From Campylobacter sp. MIT 97-5078 (GTDB lineage Bacteria > Campylobacterota > Campylobacteria > Campylobacterales > Campylobacteraceae): DNA of 64,000 nt. Numbering within the stretch: position 1 is the stretch's first letter; each line of letters opens with the position of its first letter. Under the pieces are notes generated by a model that was not told the DNA's origin, ran no database searches, and saw only the letters and a list, made by a program, of their open reading frames with translations. The position numbers were made by a program, and so were the translations under genes. Of the stretch, positions 55,924 to 64,000 are shown piece by piece. The DNA is taken from contig NZ_QHLK01000001.1 in the NCBI RefSeq assembly GCF_006864455.1, positions 184,924 through 248,923 of the forward strand. The letters are read 5' to 3'.

Positions 55924-57082
55924 AAATACCTTCTTTTATATTTGCTTTTATGCTTGAGATGATAGGCTCAAGGCTAAGCTCATTTTTGATTTTACTTGGG
56001 CTTAACTTTGAATGAATGAGCGTATTTAAGTCCTTAGGATTTTCACAAAAATACACATTTTCAACATGCTTATAAAGGGGGATTTGATTATGTATATGTG
56101 TGCCTGAGATGAGAATTTTTTGAAAATGAGCAATTTCTATGGGATTGTGTCCGCCAATACCTTTAAGAAAAGAGCCACAAAGCACGCTTATATCACAAAT
56201 TGCGTAAAAATTGACAAGTTCGCCTAAGGTATTGATAAGCAAAATATCGCTTTGCATACACGAGCTTTCAAGCTCACTCAAACAAGCAAAGCTTAAATTA
56301 TGCCTTAAAGCATATTCTTTTAAAAGTTCTTCAACTTTATCAAAACGTTCTGGATGACGTGGAGCAAGGCAAAGTATTTCATTTTCTTCGAGCTTGAAAT
56401 TTTGAAGCAAAAGTTCTTCTTCACCTTCGTGTGTGCTGGCAAATAAAATAAGTTTTTTATTATTTTGTTTTTCATAGTGTTTGTTTAGCTGTGGTTTTAA
56501 AGCAACTTTGATATTAAAAAACTCATGCACATTTTTTGCTCCTAAGCTTTCAAGTCTTGTTTTATCAGCCTTACTTTGTGCAAAAACCTCATCGATGTAT
56601 GAAAAAATCTTTTTATAAAAAAAAGCAAATTTTTGATATTTTGCAAAAGAAGGTTCTGAAATTCTTGCATTTATAAGTATGATTTTTGCTCCTTTTAGTT
56701 TTGCAATACACACAAGCATAAGCCAAAGCTCAGCCTCAAAGATCACTAAAACCTTACAAGGCTTAAGCCAAAAGGGGATAAAAATTTCAAAAGCAAGATA
56801 ATTTAACTTTTTACAAAAGCTTTGTGCTTCTTTAAAACCTGTTTGAGTGATGGTTGTGATACGAGAATCAAAATTTATAGCGAGTTCTTTAATGCTTTTT
56901 ACTTCTCCAAAAGAACAAGCATGAAAATGCACACTGGCTTCATCTTGATGAAGATTTTTATATAAAAAAAATCGTGCCTTAAAACTTTGCTTGTATTTTT
57001 CTTTACAAAAACTTAACACCAACAAAGGTAAGGCACAAAGGGCATAAATCAAACAAAGCAAAGCATAATAAAATAAAATCAA
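55904..57082 (-). CDS. waaA: Kdo transferase (lipid A)
   Basis: 392 residues. An N-terminal membrane anchor ('LFYYALLCLIYALCALPLLV') and a two-domain GT-B glycosyltransferase: 'FHACSFGEVKSIKELA', then 'LFASTHEGEEELLLQNF' and 'LCGSFLKGIGGHNPIE'. It adds Kdo to lipid IVA in lipooligosaccharide synthesis. It overlaps the zinc-ribbon gene by four bases. Confidence 0.93.
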   Translation of the reverse strand: MILFYYALLCLIYALCALPLLVLSFCKEKYKQSFKARFFLYKNLHQDEASVHFHACSFGEVKSIKELAINFDSRITTITQTGFKEAQSFCKKLNYLAFEIFIPFWLKPCKVLVIFEAELWLMLVCIAKLKGAKIILINARISEPSFAKYQKFAFFYKKIFSYIDEVFAQSKADKTRLESLGAKNVHEFFNIKVALKPQLNKHYEKQNNKKLILFASTHEGEEELLLQNFKLEENEILCLAPRHPERFDKVEELLKEYALRHNLSFACLSELESSCMQSDILLINTLGELVNFYAICDISVLCGSFLKGIGGHNPIEIAHFQKILISGTHIHNQIPLYKHVENVYFCENPKDLNTLIHSKLSPSKIKNELSLEPIISSIKANIKEGIYARKSL

Positions 57083-57834
57083 CTCAAGCTTTCAGCCGGT
57101 TCTTTTTGATTTTTTTTCGTTTTTTCTAGGCTTTCATCTTTGTATAAAATACGACCACAATGCGGGCAAGTAACGATTTCTTCGCCTTTTTGCACAGCTA
57201 AATAAGTCTTGTCATAAATTTTCATAAAGCAACCATAGCAAGCTTGTTTTTTTACTGGCACGACGGCTGAGTTTTTTGCCCATTTGCGAATTTTTTCATA
57301 AAAGCTAAGAATTTTTTGATTCATTGTGCTTGTGAGTTTGCTTTTCTTTTCATAAATGAGGCTTCGTTCTTTTTCAAGCTCTCTCATTTTGCTTGCCACT
57401 TCAGCGTTAATATCCACAAGCAAGGCTTGTTCTTTTTCTTTTTGCTCTTGAAGCTCTTGTTTAAGACTTTCTTTAGACTCTAAAATTTTATCAAGTTTGA
57501 TTATATCATCATTTGCAGCATCTAGTTGCTCTTTGACTATATCTTCTTCGATTTTTAAAGCATTGAGTTCTTTTTCAGTTTTAATGCTGGCTGATTTTTT
57601 GCTGATGTCTTTAAGACGTTCTGAAAACTCTGTTATGTGGAGATTATTTTGATTTTGTTCAAGTTTTATAGTTTTAATCTCTTCATCAAGTTTTAAGCAG
57701 TCTTCATCAAATTTAGCTATTTTAAGATGAGTATCTTTTAAAGTTTTGTTTACTTGCGTGATCTTAGGTTCAAACTCGTCAAGTTCTTTATCCACTTGTG
57801 ATAAGGCTACAAGTTGCTCTAGGTATTTATTCAT
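57079..57834 (-). CDS. Coiled-coil zinc-ribbon protein (CT398/Cj0706 family)
   Basis: 251 residues: a long helical hairpin coiled coil (about 1-170; 'KEQLDAANDDIIKLDKILES') followed by a four-Cys zinc ribbon ('KQACYGCFMKIYD' then 'VTCPHCGRILYKDE'). The family is widespread and its role is not settled; proposals involve nucleic acid or sigma-54-linked secretion control. It lies between the Nif3-like gene and waaA. Confidence 0.85.
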   Translation of the reverse strand: MNKYLEQLVALSQVDKELDEFEPKITQVNKTLKDTHLKIAKFDEDCLKLDEEIKTIKLEQNQNNLHITEFSERLKDISKKSASIKTEKELNALKIEEDIVKEQLDAANDDIIKLDKILESKESLKQELQEQKEKEQALLVDINAEVASKMRELEKERSLIYEKKSKLTSTMNQKILSFYEKIRKWAKNSAVVPVKKQACYGCFMKIYDKTYLAVQKGEEIVTCPHCGRILYKDESLEKTKKNQKEPAESLS

Positions 57835-57844
57835 TGAATTTTCC

Positions 57845-58570
57845 TTAAAAATATTGGAATGGATTTTTGCAAACTGATATTATAGCGTTTAAGTTCAAAT
57901 TTTGCAAGTGTTTTGCTAAAGAATTCGCAAAACAAATTTCACTTTCATAGTGTTTTATATCTATCAAAGAAAGTTTATTTGCCATAGCTTCACAAGCTTG
58001 ATGATATTTAAAATCCCCACTTAAAAAACAATCTGCTTTTACAAAAGGAATTAGATCCCCTCCACTACCCGTGCAAATAGCTAGCTTTTTAAGCTCTTTT
58101 TTACCCACAAAGCTAGTGTGAATTTGCTTTAAATTAAGCTTTAGCTTAAGATGAGCAATAAGCTCATCAAAGCTTAACTCACAATCCACATAAGCTAAAA
58201 ATCCTTCCTTAAAACTGATTCTAAAGCCTAAAATTTCCTCCACAAAATACGCATTTAAATGACTTTTATCATAATTTGTATGTAAAGAGATTAAGGCTAT
58301 ATTTTTACGTATCATTTCTTTTATAAAAGCTCTTGGATATGTATTTGAGCTAAGTTCTTTTAAGCCCTTAAAGATCAAAGGATGATGTGTGATAAAAAGC
58401 GAGTTTGGCTGGGCTTTTTCAATCAAATTTTCATCTATATCAAGGCTAAGATACACCGTGCTGATTTCATCATCAGCATTGCCAAGCAAAAGTCCGCTAT
58501 TGTCCCAAGCTTCTTGGGTATCAAAAGGACTAAGCTTATCTAAAAAAGCATAAATTTCACTCAGTTTCAT
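57845..58570 (-). CDS. Nif3-like dinuclear metal centre protein
   Basis: 241 residues of the Nif3/YbgI family: metal ligands in '[16 protein letters not shown]', '[15 protein letters not shown]' and the closing 'DIKHYESE'. Homologues form toroidal hexamers and have been linked to GTP cyclohydrolase-like or metal chaperone roles. No insert domain is present. It overlaps glyQ by 14 bases. Confidence 0.88.
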   Translation of the reverse strand: MKLSEIYAFLDKLSPFDTQEAWDNSGLLLGNADDEISTVYLSLDIDENLIEKAQPNSLFITHHPLIFKGLKELSSNTYPRAFIKEMIRKNIALISLHTNYDKSHLNAYFVEEILGFRISFKEGFLAYVDCELSFDELIAHLKLKLNLKQIHTSFVGKKELKKLAICTGSGGDLIPFVKADCFLSGDFKYHQACEAMANKLSLIDIKHYESEICFANSLAKHLQNLNLNAIISVCKNPFQYF

Positions 58571-59420
58571 TTAAGCTTTCTTGATACACTAAAGCACATT
58601 GCTTTGAGAGTTCTCTAATTTTAAGCATATAATCTTGTCTTTGAGCTACAGAAATAGCTCCTCTTGCATCAAGTAAATTAAAGGTATGAGCCGCAAGCAA
58701 GCAATAATCATACGCTGGTAGAGCAAAACCTGCCTCAAGCACACTTTTGCACTCTTCATAAGCATTTTGAAACTGGATATTTAGCCTTTCAACCGAGCTT
58801 AACTCAAAGCTGTATTTGCTAAACTCAAATTCATTTTGCTTATGCACATCGCCATAAGTAATGACTTGTTTATTAAATTCATTCCACACTATATCAAAAA
58901 CATTGTTTTTACCTTGCAAATACATAGCCAAACGCTCAAGACCATAAGTGATCTCGGCACTAACTTGCTTTACCGCAAAGCCCCCAACTTGCTGAAAATA
59001 AGTAAATTGTGTAACTTCCATACCATCAAGCCATACTTCCCATCCCAAGCCCCAAGCCCCAAGACTTGGACTTTCCCAATTATCCTCAACAAAACGAATA
59101 TCATGATTTTTAAGATCAAAACCTAAGCTTTCAAGGCTTTTGAGATAAAGTTCTTGGATATTATCAGGGCTTGGTTTGATTAAAACTTGAAATTGATAAT
59201 ACGCTCCCAAGCGATTTGGATTATCCCCATAACGCCCATCAGCAGGACGTCTTGAAGGTGCTACATAAGCCACTGCCCAAGGCTTAGAACTTAAACTTCT
59301 TAAAAAAGTAGCCGGATGAAAGGTGCCTGCTCCAGCTGGAAAATCATAAGGCTGAACGATAACACAGCCTTGTTTTTGCCAAAAATCCTGCAGAGTTAAA
59401 ATGATTTGAGAAAAAGTCAT
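58557..59420 (-). CDS. glyQ: Glycyl-tRNA synthetase alpha subunit
   Basis: 287 residues, class II catalytic subunit of the heterotetrameric enzyme: '[20 protein letters not shown]', '[20 protein letters not shown]' and '[19 protein letters not shown]'. The beta subunit glyS is not adjacent, as in C. jejuni. Overlaps both neighbours. Confidence 0.98.
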   Translation of the reverse strand: MTFSQIILTLQDFWQKQGCVIVQPYDFPAGAGTFHPATFLRSLSSKPWAVAYVAPSRRPADGRYGDNPNRLGAYYQFQVLIKPSPDNIQELYLKSLESLGFDLKNHDIRFVEDNWESPSLGAWGLGWEVWLDGMEVTQFTYFQQVGGFAVKQVSAEITYGLERLAMYLQGKNNVFDIVWNEFNKQVITYGDVHKQNEFEFSKYSFELSSVERLNIQFQNAYEECKSVLEAGFALPAYDYCLLAAHTFNLLDARGAISVAQRQDYMLKIRELSKQCALVYQESLNETE

Positions 59421-60013
59421 ACTTCGCCCTTTGTTTCAGGCTGAACATTTGTTTTATTTTGAGAAGCAATGCTTTGATCAGAATTTGTAGAATTTGAAGC
59501 ACTCACATTTAAAGTCGCATTTTCTACAGCTTTTAAAGCTGCTGTGCCGGTGAAATTATCCACAGCTTTATTCCACATAAGTTTATATTTTCTTTTCATA
59601 AACTCAAGCTCTTCCATAGTATGCTTAAGTTGCGAGTTTAAGCTGTCTATGACTTTTCTATCTTCATCATACAGCTCTTGCATAGAATAAAGTGCATCTT
59701 TTAAGAATTTATTTTCCCCTTTTAATGCATCTAAAGTCTCATCTTTAGCATCTAAAACTTTTTCATGCAAATTTAAAATCGTGCCTATAGTTTTTTCAAC
59801 AAAGCTTTCTCCAGCTAAGCTCATAGAGCTTACCACGCTTGTTTTGTCCTTAGAGCTTGGGACAACAGAAAAAGTGCCTTGATGGGCTTCTATATAAATT
59901 TTACCATCCTCTTCTTTGAAATTCAAAGTATTGTTTGCCATCATGGATTTTACTACATCTTCATTTAAATGCACGAGTTTGCAAAACTCATCAAGTTCTA
60001 GATATGTTTGCAT
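59417..60013 (-). CDS. Coiled-coil protein of unknown function (Cj0703, DUF3972-like)
   Basis: 198 residues. The N-terminus ('[20 protein letters not shown]') resembles a small MerR-like or helix-turn-helix fold. A coiled coil follows (about 85-145; '[20 protein letters not shown]'), then an Asn/Ser/Gln-rich tail. The family seems restricted to epsilonproteobacteria. Four-base overlap with glyQ. No function can be given. Confidence 0.75.
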   Translation of the reverse strand: MQTYLELDEFCKLVHLNEDVVKSMMANNTLNFKEEDGKIYIEAHQGTFSVVPSSKDKTSVVSSMSLAGESFVEKTIGTILNLHEKVLDAKDETLDALKGENKFLKDALYSMQELYDEDRKVIDSLNSQLKHTMEELEFMKRKYKLMWNKAVDNFTGTAALKAVENATLNVSASNSTNSDQSIASQNKTNVQPETKGEV

Positions 60014-60026
60014 CTTTTTTCCTTTT

Positions 60027-60521
60027 TTAAATTCTTACTTCAACACTAAGGCTATCGTTGATCAGCTTTTCTTCTTGGGCTTTTCTGTCTTCAAGCAAAG
60101 TTTTTGCAAGCTTTTCGTCATTTAAAGCTAAAATTTGAACTGCTAAAATTGCAGCATTAACAGCCCCTGCCTTCCCAATAGCTAAAGTTGCTACAGGTAT
60201 ACCACTTGGCATTTGTAAAGTAGAAAACACGCTATCCATAGAAGCTAAATTTAAGCCAGACATTGGCACACCTAAAACAGGTTTAGTTGTATGTGCTGCA
60301 ACTGCTCCAGCTAAATGAGCCGCCATACCAGCTGCAGCGATAAAAACCTTTGCACCTTTTTGTTCAGCTTCTTTGATATACTCGCTTGTTCTTTCTGGGC
60401 TTCTGTGTGCTGAAGTGATGATGAGTTCGTATTTTATGCCAAATTTTTCAAGTGTATTTGCAGCTTCTTTCATCACTTCATAATCACTCTTACTTCCTAT
60501 AACTATGCTTACAAAGCTCAT
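60027..60521 (-). CDS. purE: N5-carboxyaminoimidazole ribonucleotide mutase
   Basis: 164 residues. Class I PurE: 'VIGSKSDYEVMKEAANTLEK', 'SAHRSPERTSEYI' with the catalytic His, and 'AAGMAAHLAGAVAAHTTKPV'. Makes CAIR in purine synthesis. Overlaps the U32 gene by four bases. Confidence 0.98.
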   Translation of the reverse strand: MSFVSIVIGSKSDYEVMKEAANTLEKFGIKYELIITSAHRSPERTSEYIKEAEQKGAKVFIAAAGMAAHLAGAVAAHTTKPVLGVPMSGLNLASMDSVFSTLQMPSGIPVATLAIGKAGAVNAAILAVQILALNDEKLAKTLLEDRKAQEEKLINDSLSVEVRI

Positions 60522-61777
60522 ATTATTTCCTTTCTTAAAAAACTAAATTCAGGAAGTTTGCTTGGCATTTTAATCTCATTTTCATTGCCACTGTGGATTT
60601 CTTTAAATTCTTTATTATTTTTTGCTATAAGTTTTTTAAACTCAACAAAATATCGATCATTTTCCTTAAAAATCACGCCAAATTCATTATCTACAAGCTC
60701 TATCTTACTTTCAAGTGGAGCTAAAATTTCATAGCTTTGACAAGGCTTGATCTTACCCTTGCACTTAAAAAATTCCCCATCTTCACTAAAGGCTTCTACT
60801 TGATGAGAGCCAAGTTCTAAGCTTGAGTAATGGCTTTGCGTATCAGCTTTTTCATAGGCTCTTGAGATCAAGTATCCATCTGTAAAACCTCTATTTTTTA
60901 AGGTATGAATTTCAGCTTCATATTTTTTGGCTTGAAACTCACCTCTTAACACATCTTCAATCGCCATTTTATAGGTTCTTGTTGTTAAAGCCACATAATA
61001 CTCACTTTTTGTTCTACCCTCTATCTTAAAAGCATTCACGCATTCTTCTTTCATAATCTTTTCTATGTGCGAGCTTAAATTTAAATCCTTTGAATTAAAA
61101 ATATGCGTTCCGCTTTTATCTTCTTCAAGGCGGAATAAAACCCCATTTTCTGGATTTTTAGCATAAAGCTCATAGGAAAAACGGCAATCATTTGCACAAG
61201 AGCCTCTATTACTCATACGCCCACTTTGCACTGAACTGATCAAGCAGCGTCCAGAATACGCAAAACACATAGAACCATGCACAAAGGCTTCAAGTTCTAG
61301 CTTTGGGCAATGCTCTTTAATGATTTTTGCGTCTTTAAGCCCTAATTCTCTTGCGATAACTATCCTTTTTGCACCCAAATCCTCATAAGCCTTAGAATCA
61401 AGATAATTTAAAATATTAGCTTGAGTTGAAACGTGCAAATTGATCTCAGGAGCAAGCTCTTTAACCAAACGCATAGCCCCAATGGAAGCGACGATAAAAG
61501 CGTCTGGCTTCATTTCTTTAAGTCTTAAGATATGTCTTTTTAAGCCTTCTATTTGAGTGCTTAAATGAAAGCCATTTATAGTAACAAAAATCTTTTTACC
61601 CAAGTTATGAGTATAGTGTATAGCTTTTTCAAAACTTTCATAATCAAATTCCTTTGCTACACGAGAGCGTAAAGAAAAATGATTTACCCCAGCATAAACA
61701 GCGTCAGTTCCATAAGCTAAGGCTATCTTAAGCTTTGAAAAATTTCCTGCTGGAGCAACGATCTCAGGCTTGATCAC
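60518..61777 (-). CDS. U32 peptidase family protein (TrhP-like)
   Basis: 419 residues. 'KPEIVAPAGNFSKLKIALAY', 'EAFVHGSMCFAYSGRCLISS' and 'RMSNRGSCANDCRFSYELY' carry the family Cys set. In E. coli TrhP acts in tRNA uridine-34 hydroxylation, and H. pylori homologues were once called collagenases. RNA modification is the likelier role. It overlaps cheZ by 14 bases. Matches Cj0701. Confidence 0.88.
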   Translation of the reverse strand: MIKPEIVAPAGNFSKLKIALAYGTDAVYAGVNHFSLRSRVAKEFDYESFEKAIHYTHNLGKKIFVTINGFHLSTQIEGLKRHILRLKEMKPDAFIVASIGAMRLVKELAPEINLHVSTQANILNYLDSKAYEDLGAKRIVIARELGLKDAKIIKEHCPKLELEAFVHGSMCFAYSGRCLISSVQSGRMSNRGSCANDCRFSYELYAKNPENGVLFRLEEDKSGTHIFNSKDLNLSSHIEKIMKEECVNAFKIEGRTKSEYYVALTTRTYKMAIEDVLRGEFQAKKYEAEIHTLKNRGFTDGYLISRAYEKADTQSHYSSLELGSHQVEAFSEDGEFFKCKGKIKPCQSYEILAPLESKIELVDNEFGVIFKENDRYFVEFKKLIAKNNKEFKEIHSGNENEIKMPSKLPEFSFLRKEII

Positions 61778-62483
61778 TTTTTTGCCCTAGGCTTGTGATT
61801 AAGGCTTCTATATCATCATTGCTTACCACATTTTCAGTCGAGTCGCCATTAATATGCACTGCTGAACCTACACGTTTATTATCATCAATCTTACCTTCAA
61901 ATAAAGAACTCATATAACGATTTAAAGCACGTATAACATTAATCGCTCTTTCGATTTTTTGTCGGTGTATGTCTTGATACTGCATCGCATCCATCGCCAT
62001 CATCGCTTCATCTTGTCCAGCTTCAAGCCATTCAATGATTTCAGAGATGATACTTTGACTGCTTTGATTGCTTTGTAAAGCTTGTCGAAAGGTTTGAACA
62101 TTTGGGAATTTTTCACTTAAAATGGAAAAAATTTCTATATTTTTCTTAAAGATTGCGTCAAGTTGTTTGAGTGATGTTTCTGAATTTGAGAAATGATTGC
62201 TCATAATTTCAAGTCTATCAAGCTGTTCAATAGCCTTTTCTTCACTATCTCTAGTTACATCATCAAGTTGATGGACAACCTTATGTTCTTGATTTGGCGG
62301 CGGAGGAGGCCAAGCAATGTGTGATGAGGATTTATAATCTTGTGATTTTATACCATCTACTATATCACCATACGCTGTTTTATGATTTGGATCGTTTTTG
62401 GGTTGCTCATTTTGGGAGTTAAGTTCATCAATATTTACCTTTTCCTTATCGCCCATCAAAACATCAAGTTCTTCTTGAGTCAT
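61764..62483 (-). CDS. cheZ: CheZ-type CheY phosphatase
   Basis: 239 residues. The phosphatase helix 'AMDAMQYQDIHRQKIERA' places D171 and Q175 at the positions of the catalytic Asp and Gln of E. coli CheZ. The first residues, 'MTQEELDVLMG', and the last, 'SNDDIEALITSLGQ', both resemble CheY-binding peptides of the FliM N-terminus. A Pro-rich linker ('AWPPPPPNQ') follows the first. Matches Cj0700, a remote CheZ. Confidence 0.88.
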   Translation of the reverse strand: MTQEELDVLMGDKEKVNIDELNSQNEQPKNDPNHKTAYGDIVDGIKSQDYKSSSHIAWPPPPPNQEHKVVHQLDDVTRDSEEKAIEQLDRLEIMSNHFSNSETSLKQLDAIFKKNIEIFSILSEKFPNVQTFRQALQSNQSSQSIISEIIEWLEAGQDEAMMAMDAMQYQDIHRQKIERAINVIRALNRYMSSLFEGKIDDNKRVGSAVHINGDSTENVVSNDDIEALITSLGQKSDQA

Positions 62484-62722
62484 TTCTTTTCCTTAAAAAC
62501 TGATTAAATACAATTTTTTATATTTTTTTAGCAATATAATTATATTCAAAATTTTTAAAATATCAAATAAAAATATGCAAAAATTCACAAAAAGCTTTTT
62601 GTTGTGTTAAATTTATAAAGCAATTGTCTTTGTTTTTTTAGTTTTTATAGCTATAGGATAATTCTTTATTATTTTGAATATATTTTTTTTATTAATTTAA
62701 GCTTAATTAAATAATTTTATGA

Positions 62723-62728
62723 TACAAT
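62723..62728 (+). promoter_or_regulatory. Probable -10 box for glnA
   Basis: TACAAT with a TATGA extension upstream, 30 bases ahead of the glnA start, at the end of a 275-base AT-rich divergent gap with cheZ. AAGGAG lies five bases before the ATG. Confidence 0.5.
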
Positions 62729-62758
62729 TTCCTCAACTTAAATTTTGAAGGAGAAAAA

Positions 62759-64000
62759 ATGGGAAAATTTGTAAAAAGTGTTGATGATTTTTTTGATTTT
62801 TGCAAAAAAAATGAAGTTGCCTTTGTGGATTTTAGATTCACTGATATAATAGGCACTTGGCACCATATCACTTACAATATCCATGCGATTAAAAAAGATC
62901 ATTTTGAAGAAGGAATTCCTTTTGATGGTAGCTCTATAGAAGGTTGGCAGCCGATTGAAAAATCAGACATGATCTTAAAGCCAGATGCACAAAGTGCTTT
63001 TTTAGATCCTTTTACGGCTGATATTACTATCATCGTTTTTTGTGATGTGTATGATATTTATAAAGGACAAATGTATGAAAAATGCCCAAGGAGCATAGCT
63101 AAAAAAGCTATGGCATATCTTGAAGAAAGTGGTGTTGCTGACACGGCATATTTTGGACCAGAAAATGAATTCTTTATCTTTGATAGCGTGCGAATTGTGG
63201 ATAATATTCATTGTGCAAAGTATGAAATAGACACAGAAGAAGGCGAATGGAATGATGATAAAGACTATGTAGATGGCTATAACACAGGGCATCGCCCACG
63301 CACTAAGGGAGGCTATTTTCCAGTTCAACCAATTGATAGCATGGTAGATTTAAGAGCTGAAATGGTGCAAACTCTTGAAAAAGTAGGACTTACAACCTTT
63401 GTTCATCATCACGAGGTTGCTCAAGGACAAGGCGAAATAGGTGTAAATTTTGGCACCCTTGTTGAAGCTGCTGATAACGTGCAAATTTATAAATATGTCG
63501 TAAGAATGGTTGCTCATCTTAACGGCAAAACTGCAACTTTTATGCCAAAACCGCTTTATGGAGACAATGGAAATGGTATGCACGTGCATATGAGCCTTTG
63601 GAAAAATGGAGTGAATTTGTTTTATGATAAGACAGGCTATGGTGGGCTTAGTCAAACTGCTATCCACTATATAGGTGGAGTTTTAGCTCACGCAAGAAGC
63701 GTAGCTGCTTTCACAAATCCAAGTTCAAACTCATACAAACGTTTAATACCAGGTTTTGAAGCACCTTCGATTTTAACTTATTCTTGTCAAAACCGCTCGG
63801 CAAGTTGTCGCGTGCCTTATGGTATAGGCAAAAACTCAGCTCGTATCGAAATGCGTTTTCCAGATAGCACTTCTTGTCCATATTTAGCCTTTGTGAGCTT
63901 GCTTATGGCTGGACTTGACGGCATTAAAAACAAAACTATCCCAATTGGACCAATGGATGAGAATCTTTTTGAACTTACCCTTGATGAGATTAGAGAAAAA
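62759..64000 (+). CDS. glnA: Glutamine synthetase, type I (3' end outside window)
   Basis: 414 codons from '[20 protein letters not shown]', open to the window edge; the family is about 475 residues. It shows '[20 protein letters not shown]', '[11 protein letters not shown]', '[15 protein letters not shown]' and '[20 protein letters not shown]'. It condenses glutamate and ammonia. The adenylylation loop lies beyond the edge, so that control cannot be judged. AAGGAG precedes the ATG. Matches Cj0699. Confidence 0.97.
   Translation, partial: MGKFVKSVDDFFDFCKKNEVAFVDFRFTDIIGTWHHITYNIHAIKKDHFEEGIPFDGSSIEGWQPIEKSDMILKPDAQSAFLDPFTADITIIVFCDVYDIYKGQMYEKCPRSIAKKAMAYLEESGVADTAYFGPENEFFIFDSVRIVDNIHCAKYEIDTEEGEWNDDKDYVDGYNTGHRPRTKGGYFPVQPIDSMVDLRAEMVQTLEKVGLTTFVHHHEVAQGQGEIGVNFGTLVEAADNVQIYKYVVRMVAHLNGKTATFMPKPLYGDNGNGMHVHMSLWKNGVNLFYDKTGYGGLSQTAIHYIGGVLAHARSVAAFTNPSSNSYKRLIPGFEAPSILTYSCQNRSASCRVPYGIGKNSARIEMRFPDSTSCPYLAFVSLLMAGLDGIKNKTIPIGPMDENLFELTLDEIREK

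Noticed and set aside
62998..63670. Two minus-strand frames of 105-108 codons
   Set aside because: They lie opposite glnA, which is open and fully conserved on the plus strand to the window edge.

Overview
The window looks like chromosomal DNA of a Campylobacter species close to the thermotolerant jejuni/coli/upsaliensis/lari group. It is AT-rich and densely coded. Proteins match Campylobacter families throughout, and several blocks follow the C. jejuni NCTC 11168 gene order as I remember it (not computed): Cj0448-Cj0452, the tuf-rpoC block, Cj1049-Cj1063, Cj1067-Cj1068 and Cj0714-Cj0699. rpoB and rpoC are separate genes, as in Campylobacter, whereas Helicobacter has them fused.

Layout. 1-7.2 kb: end of the siderophore-binding protein gene ceuE, a NUDT14-like Nudix hydrolase, a soluble zinc-binding-type chemoreceptor with a small partner gene, rpmB, rpe, a DnaQ-type exonuclease, proA and an FqrB-type flavodoxin reductase. 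7.3-11.1 kb: a large single-chain restriction-methylation gene with a G10 tract, an (AG)10 tract and a scrambled 3' end. 11.3-25.1 kb: the transcription/translation block, read leftward from four tRNA genes through tuf, rpmG, tRNA-Trp, secE, nusG, rplK, rplA, rplJ, rplL, rpoB and rpoC, driven by a textbook sigma-70 promoter. 25.2-30 kb: yaaA, a LysE-type exporter, a frameshifted sirtuin gene, a probable decayed ackA, and an acetate permease pair (DUF485-actP). 30-43.7 kb: mutS2, murC, a Maf-like gene, a nitrilase-fold pseudoenzyme, an xseB-like gene, guaB, gatA, a 36-residue membrane protein and ileS; then cinA-like and GNAT genes on the other strand. 43.8-49.7 kb: a type III restriction-modification pair (res, mod) lying inside the two halves of a decayed IS1595-like insertion sequence whose terminal inverted repeats can still be read. 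49.9-64 kb: pgsA, rseP, then the leftward rplS-trmD-rimM-khpA-rpsP-ffh block, a pseudouridine synthase, waaA, a zinc-ribbon protein, a Nif3-like protein, glyQ, a DUF3972-like gene, purE, a U32 peptidase-like gene and cheZ, and finally glnA running off the right edge.

Most of the window is housekeeping. The accessory content is two restriction-modification loci, each with simple-sequence repeats inside coding sequence, so each is probably phase-variable. The most unusual structure is the 3' end of the first locus: an (AG)10 tract is followed by two extra specificity-domain-like segments in different reading frames, so each repeat length would give a different C-terminus. The second is the type III locus nested in a dead IS element, whose methyltransferase carries in-frame copies of a palindromic repeat as well as a G12 tract.
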